Shown here one piece after another: positions 63,024 through 64,000 of a stretch of 64,000 bases of DNA. The stretch comes from UBA6059 sp965227155 (lineage in GTDB: Bacteria > Bacteroidota > Bacteroidia > Cytophagales > Cyclobacteriaceae), in NCBI GenBank assembly GCA_965227155.1, contig OZ245731.1, positions 2,480,001 through 2,544,000 of the forward strand, read 5' to 3'. A program made the position numbers and the translations under genes. Numbering within the stretch: the first letter of the stretch is position 1; every line of letters starts with the position of its first letter. Under the pieces are notes generated by a model, which was not told the origin of the DNA, did no database searches, and saw nothing but the letters and a program-made list of their open reading frames with translations.

Positions 63024-64000
63024 GATTCGCTACGGATCAGGTTGATAAATGAAATGGTACCGGTAAGGTTGTTTTGGTCATCCACTACCGGAAGAAAGGA
63101 TATTAAAAAGTTTTTATGTTGGATAAGGTTGAGTAAGTCCGAGGTGGTGGCCTGCTCGTTAATCGATACTGGATTTTTATTGATAATGTCCTCGAGTTTT
63201 ATAGCATTGAAATTATCAAGATTACGCAGTAATCCGCGTCTCACATCAGCATTACTCGAAAGGCCGGCAAGTTTCCCCTGCTCATCTGCAATCAGCGTGA
63301 ATCCCAGTTTATAATTTTCAATATGCTGGATGACGTCCTTTACATCAAATTGACCAGAGCATAGCACAGGTGCATCTTCCACATCGATCATAAAATCCTT
63401 GAGCTGATAGTCTGAGTGAATGATAGAGCTTTTGAGGTGTAACAGGGCTGCCCCTATAGAATCATGATTGACCAAATAGGAACCTGAAACTACCGAATGC
63501 ACACCCAATATTCGCAAAATAAATCCCACCTCATGGTTAACACCTCCGTCTACATGAATCTCCTTACCGGGAAACATATTCCTGAACTTTCGGATTTTCT
63601 TGAAATTATCCTTGCGAAACTTCCCACCACTCTGACCGGGTGTGGTCGTCATAATCAATATGAAATCACAAAGCTCCTGATACGCTTCAAATACATCTAC
63701 AGGCGTATCTGAGGTGATGGCCAGGCCAAACTTGGTACCCGGAGCATCAGGAAACGTAATTTGAGATTGTAGGTTTTCATACTGAAAGGTGACGTATTCA
63801 ATCTTTTGCTGTACAATCTGATCGTAATACTGCTCAGGATTATCCGAAATGATATGAATGTCAATGGGGGTTTTGCTGAATTCTCTTATAGCTGCAATAT
63901 CTTCAAATACAGAAGGGTCATCATTGCAGTCTACGTGCAGCAGATCGATTAGGCAGGCATCCAACTCTTTTACAAGAGACTCAAGGCCCCTTGACTTACT
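63020..64000 (-). CDS. Ribulose-phosphate 3-epimerase-like/CBS fusion, partial (N-terminus beyond window)
   Basis: The reverse strand is open from the window edge to the stop at 63020, giving at least 326 residues. The first in-frame start-like codon is a TTG at 63964, but homologous sequence (LESLVKELDACLIDLLHVD, cited in full) continues past it, so the true start lies outside. Residues up to about 185 form a ribulose-phosphate 3-epimerase-like barrel with metal-ligand motifs HVD, IDIH and HVDGGV, the loop TTTPGQSGG, and VSGSY. Two CBS domains follow to the C-terminus (about 195-310). CBS domains are not part of ordinary epimerases, but the arabinose-5-phosphate isomerase KdsD carries such a pair. 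It overlaps aroF by 4 bases. Confidence 0.85.
   Translation of the reverse strand, partial: SKSRGLESLVKELDACLIDLLHVDCNDDPSVFEDIAAIREFSKTPIDIHIISDNPEQYYDQIVQQKIEYVTFQYENLQSQITFPDAPGTKFGLAITSDTPVDVFEAYQELCDFILIMTTTPGQSGGKFRKDNFKKIRKFRNMFPGKEIHVDGGVNHEVGFILRILGVHSVVSGSYLVNHDSIGAALLHLKSSIIHSDYQLKDFMIDVEDAPVLCSGQFDVKDVIQHIENYKLGFTLIADEQGKLAGLSSNADVRRGLLRNLDNFNAIKLEDIINKNPVSINEQATTSDLLNLIQHKNFLISFLPVVDDQNNLTGTISFINLIRSES

Overview
The window comes from a gliding-type member of the Bacteroidota, most likely a marine Cytophagales. I see an AT-leaning genome (low-to-mid 40s % GC by eye), no clear Shine-Dalgarno sites, and promoters of the form TTTG-N19-TAnnTTTG. Family-level markers agree: a PorP/SprF protein beside a giant SprB-repeat adhesin with a gliding-motility (type IX secretion) C-terminal domain, 7TMR-DISM histidine kinases, an orphan FtsX/MacB-like permease, and a TonB-dependent receptor. 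Nearly all of the window is intact coding sequence. I found one tRNA and no rRNA, insertion sequence, prophage or CRISPR array. Genes are cut by both window edges: a sensor kinase on the left and an epimerase-CBS fusion on the right.

Layout. 1-9.6 kb: a partial 7TMR-DISM sensor, an arginine deiminase-like enzyme, an ADP-heptose-type PfkB kinase with an aminotransferase, a porin, recR-clpS, a sodium:solute symporter and a lipoprotein metallopeptidase. 9.6-13.6 kb: an alkyltransferase-like DNA-binding protein, an SDR, an ankyrin protein, two small coupled ORFs, and the agmatine-to-putrescine pair aguA-aguB. 13.6-24.1 kb: a 3151-residue secreted adhesin with 34 SprB-type repeats, preceded in the same operon by PorP/SprF. 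24.4-30.1 kb: a serine beta-lactamase-like lipoprotein, the four-gene Anbu proteasome cluster, and tRNA-Ser(UGA). 30.2-43.9 kb: housekeeping genes (YihY, thioesterase, mltG, Sua5/YciO, WbqC, clpC, fabG, lpdA, carbonic anhydrase, CBS protein) with a VapBC-like toxin-antitoxin pair. 44-55.9 kb: an ECF sigma/anti-sigma pair, an FtsX-type permease, a hybrid sensor kinase, sucD, a TonB receptor, a TPR protein, and a membrane protein/winged-helix regulator/membrane protein cassette. 56-64 kb: a tricorn-like protease, a roadblock/PP2C/SiaC signalling operon, then kdsC, a DAHP synthase and an epimerase-CBS fusion, all overlapping.

How genes work together. ClpS and ClpC would act in one N-degron pathway. 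AguA and AguB convert agmatine to putrescine. PorP/SprF would serve export or anchoring of the adhesin. The Anbu cluster genes form one overlapping operon. The winged-helix regulator probably controls its own cassette and the TPR gene through a shared 15-bp palindrome, GTTTATAATRTAAAC. The strongest candidates for little-described biology are the roadblock-PP2C-SiaC operon (59.4-61.5 kb), the regulator cassette with its duplicated operator (54.4-55.9 kb), the epimerase-CBS/DAHP synthase/KdsC operon (61.5-64 kb), and the three-unit higher-order repeat inside the adhesin.
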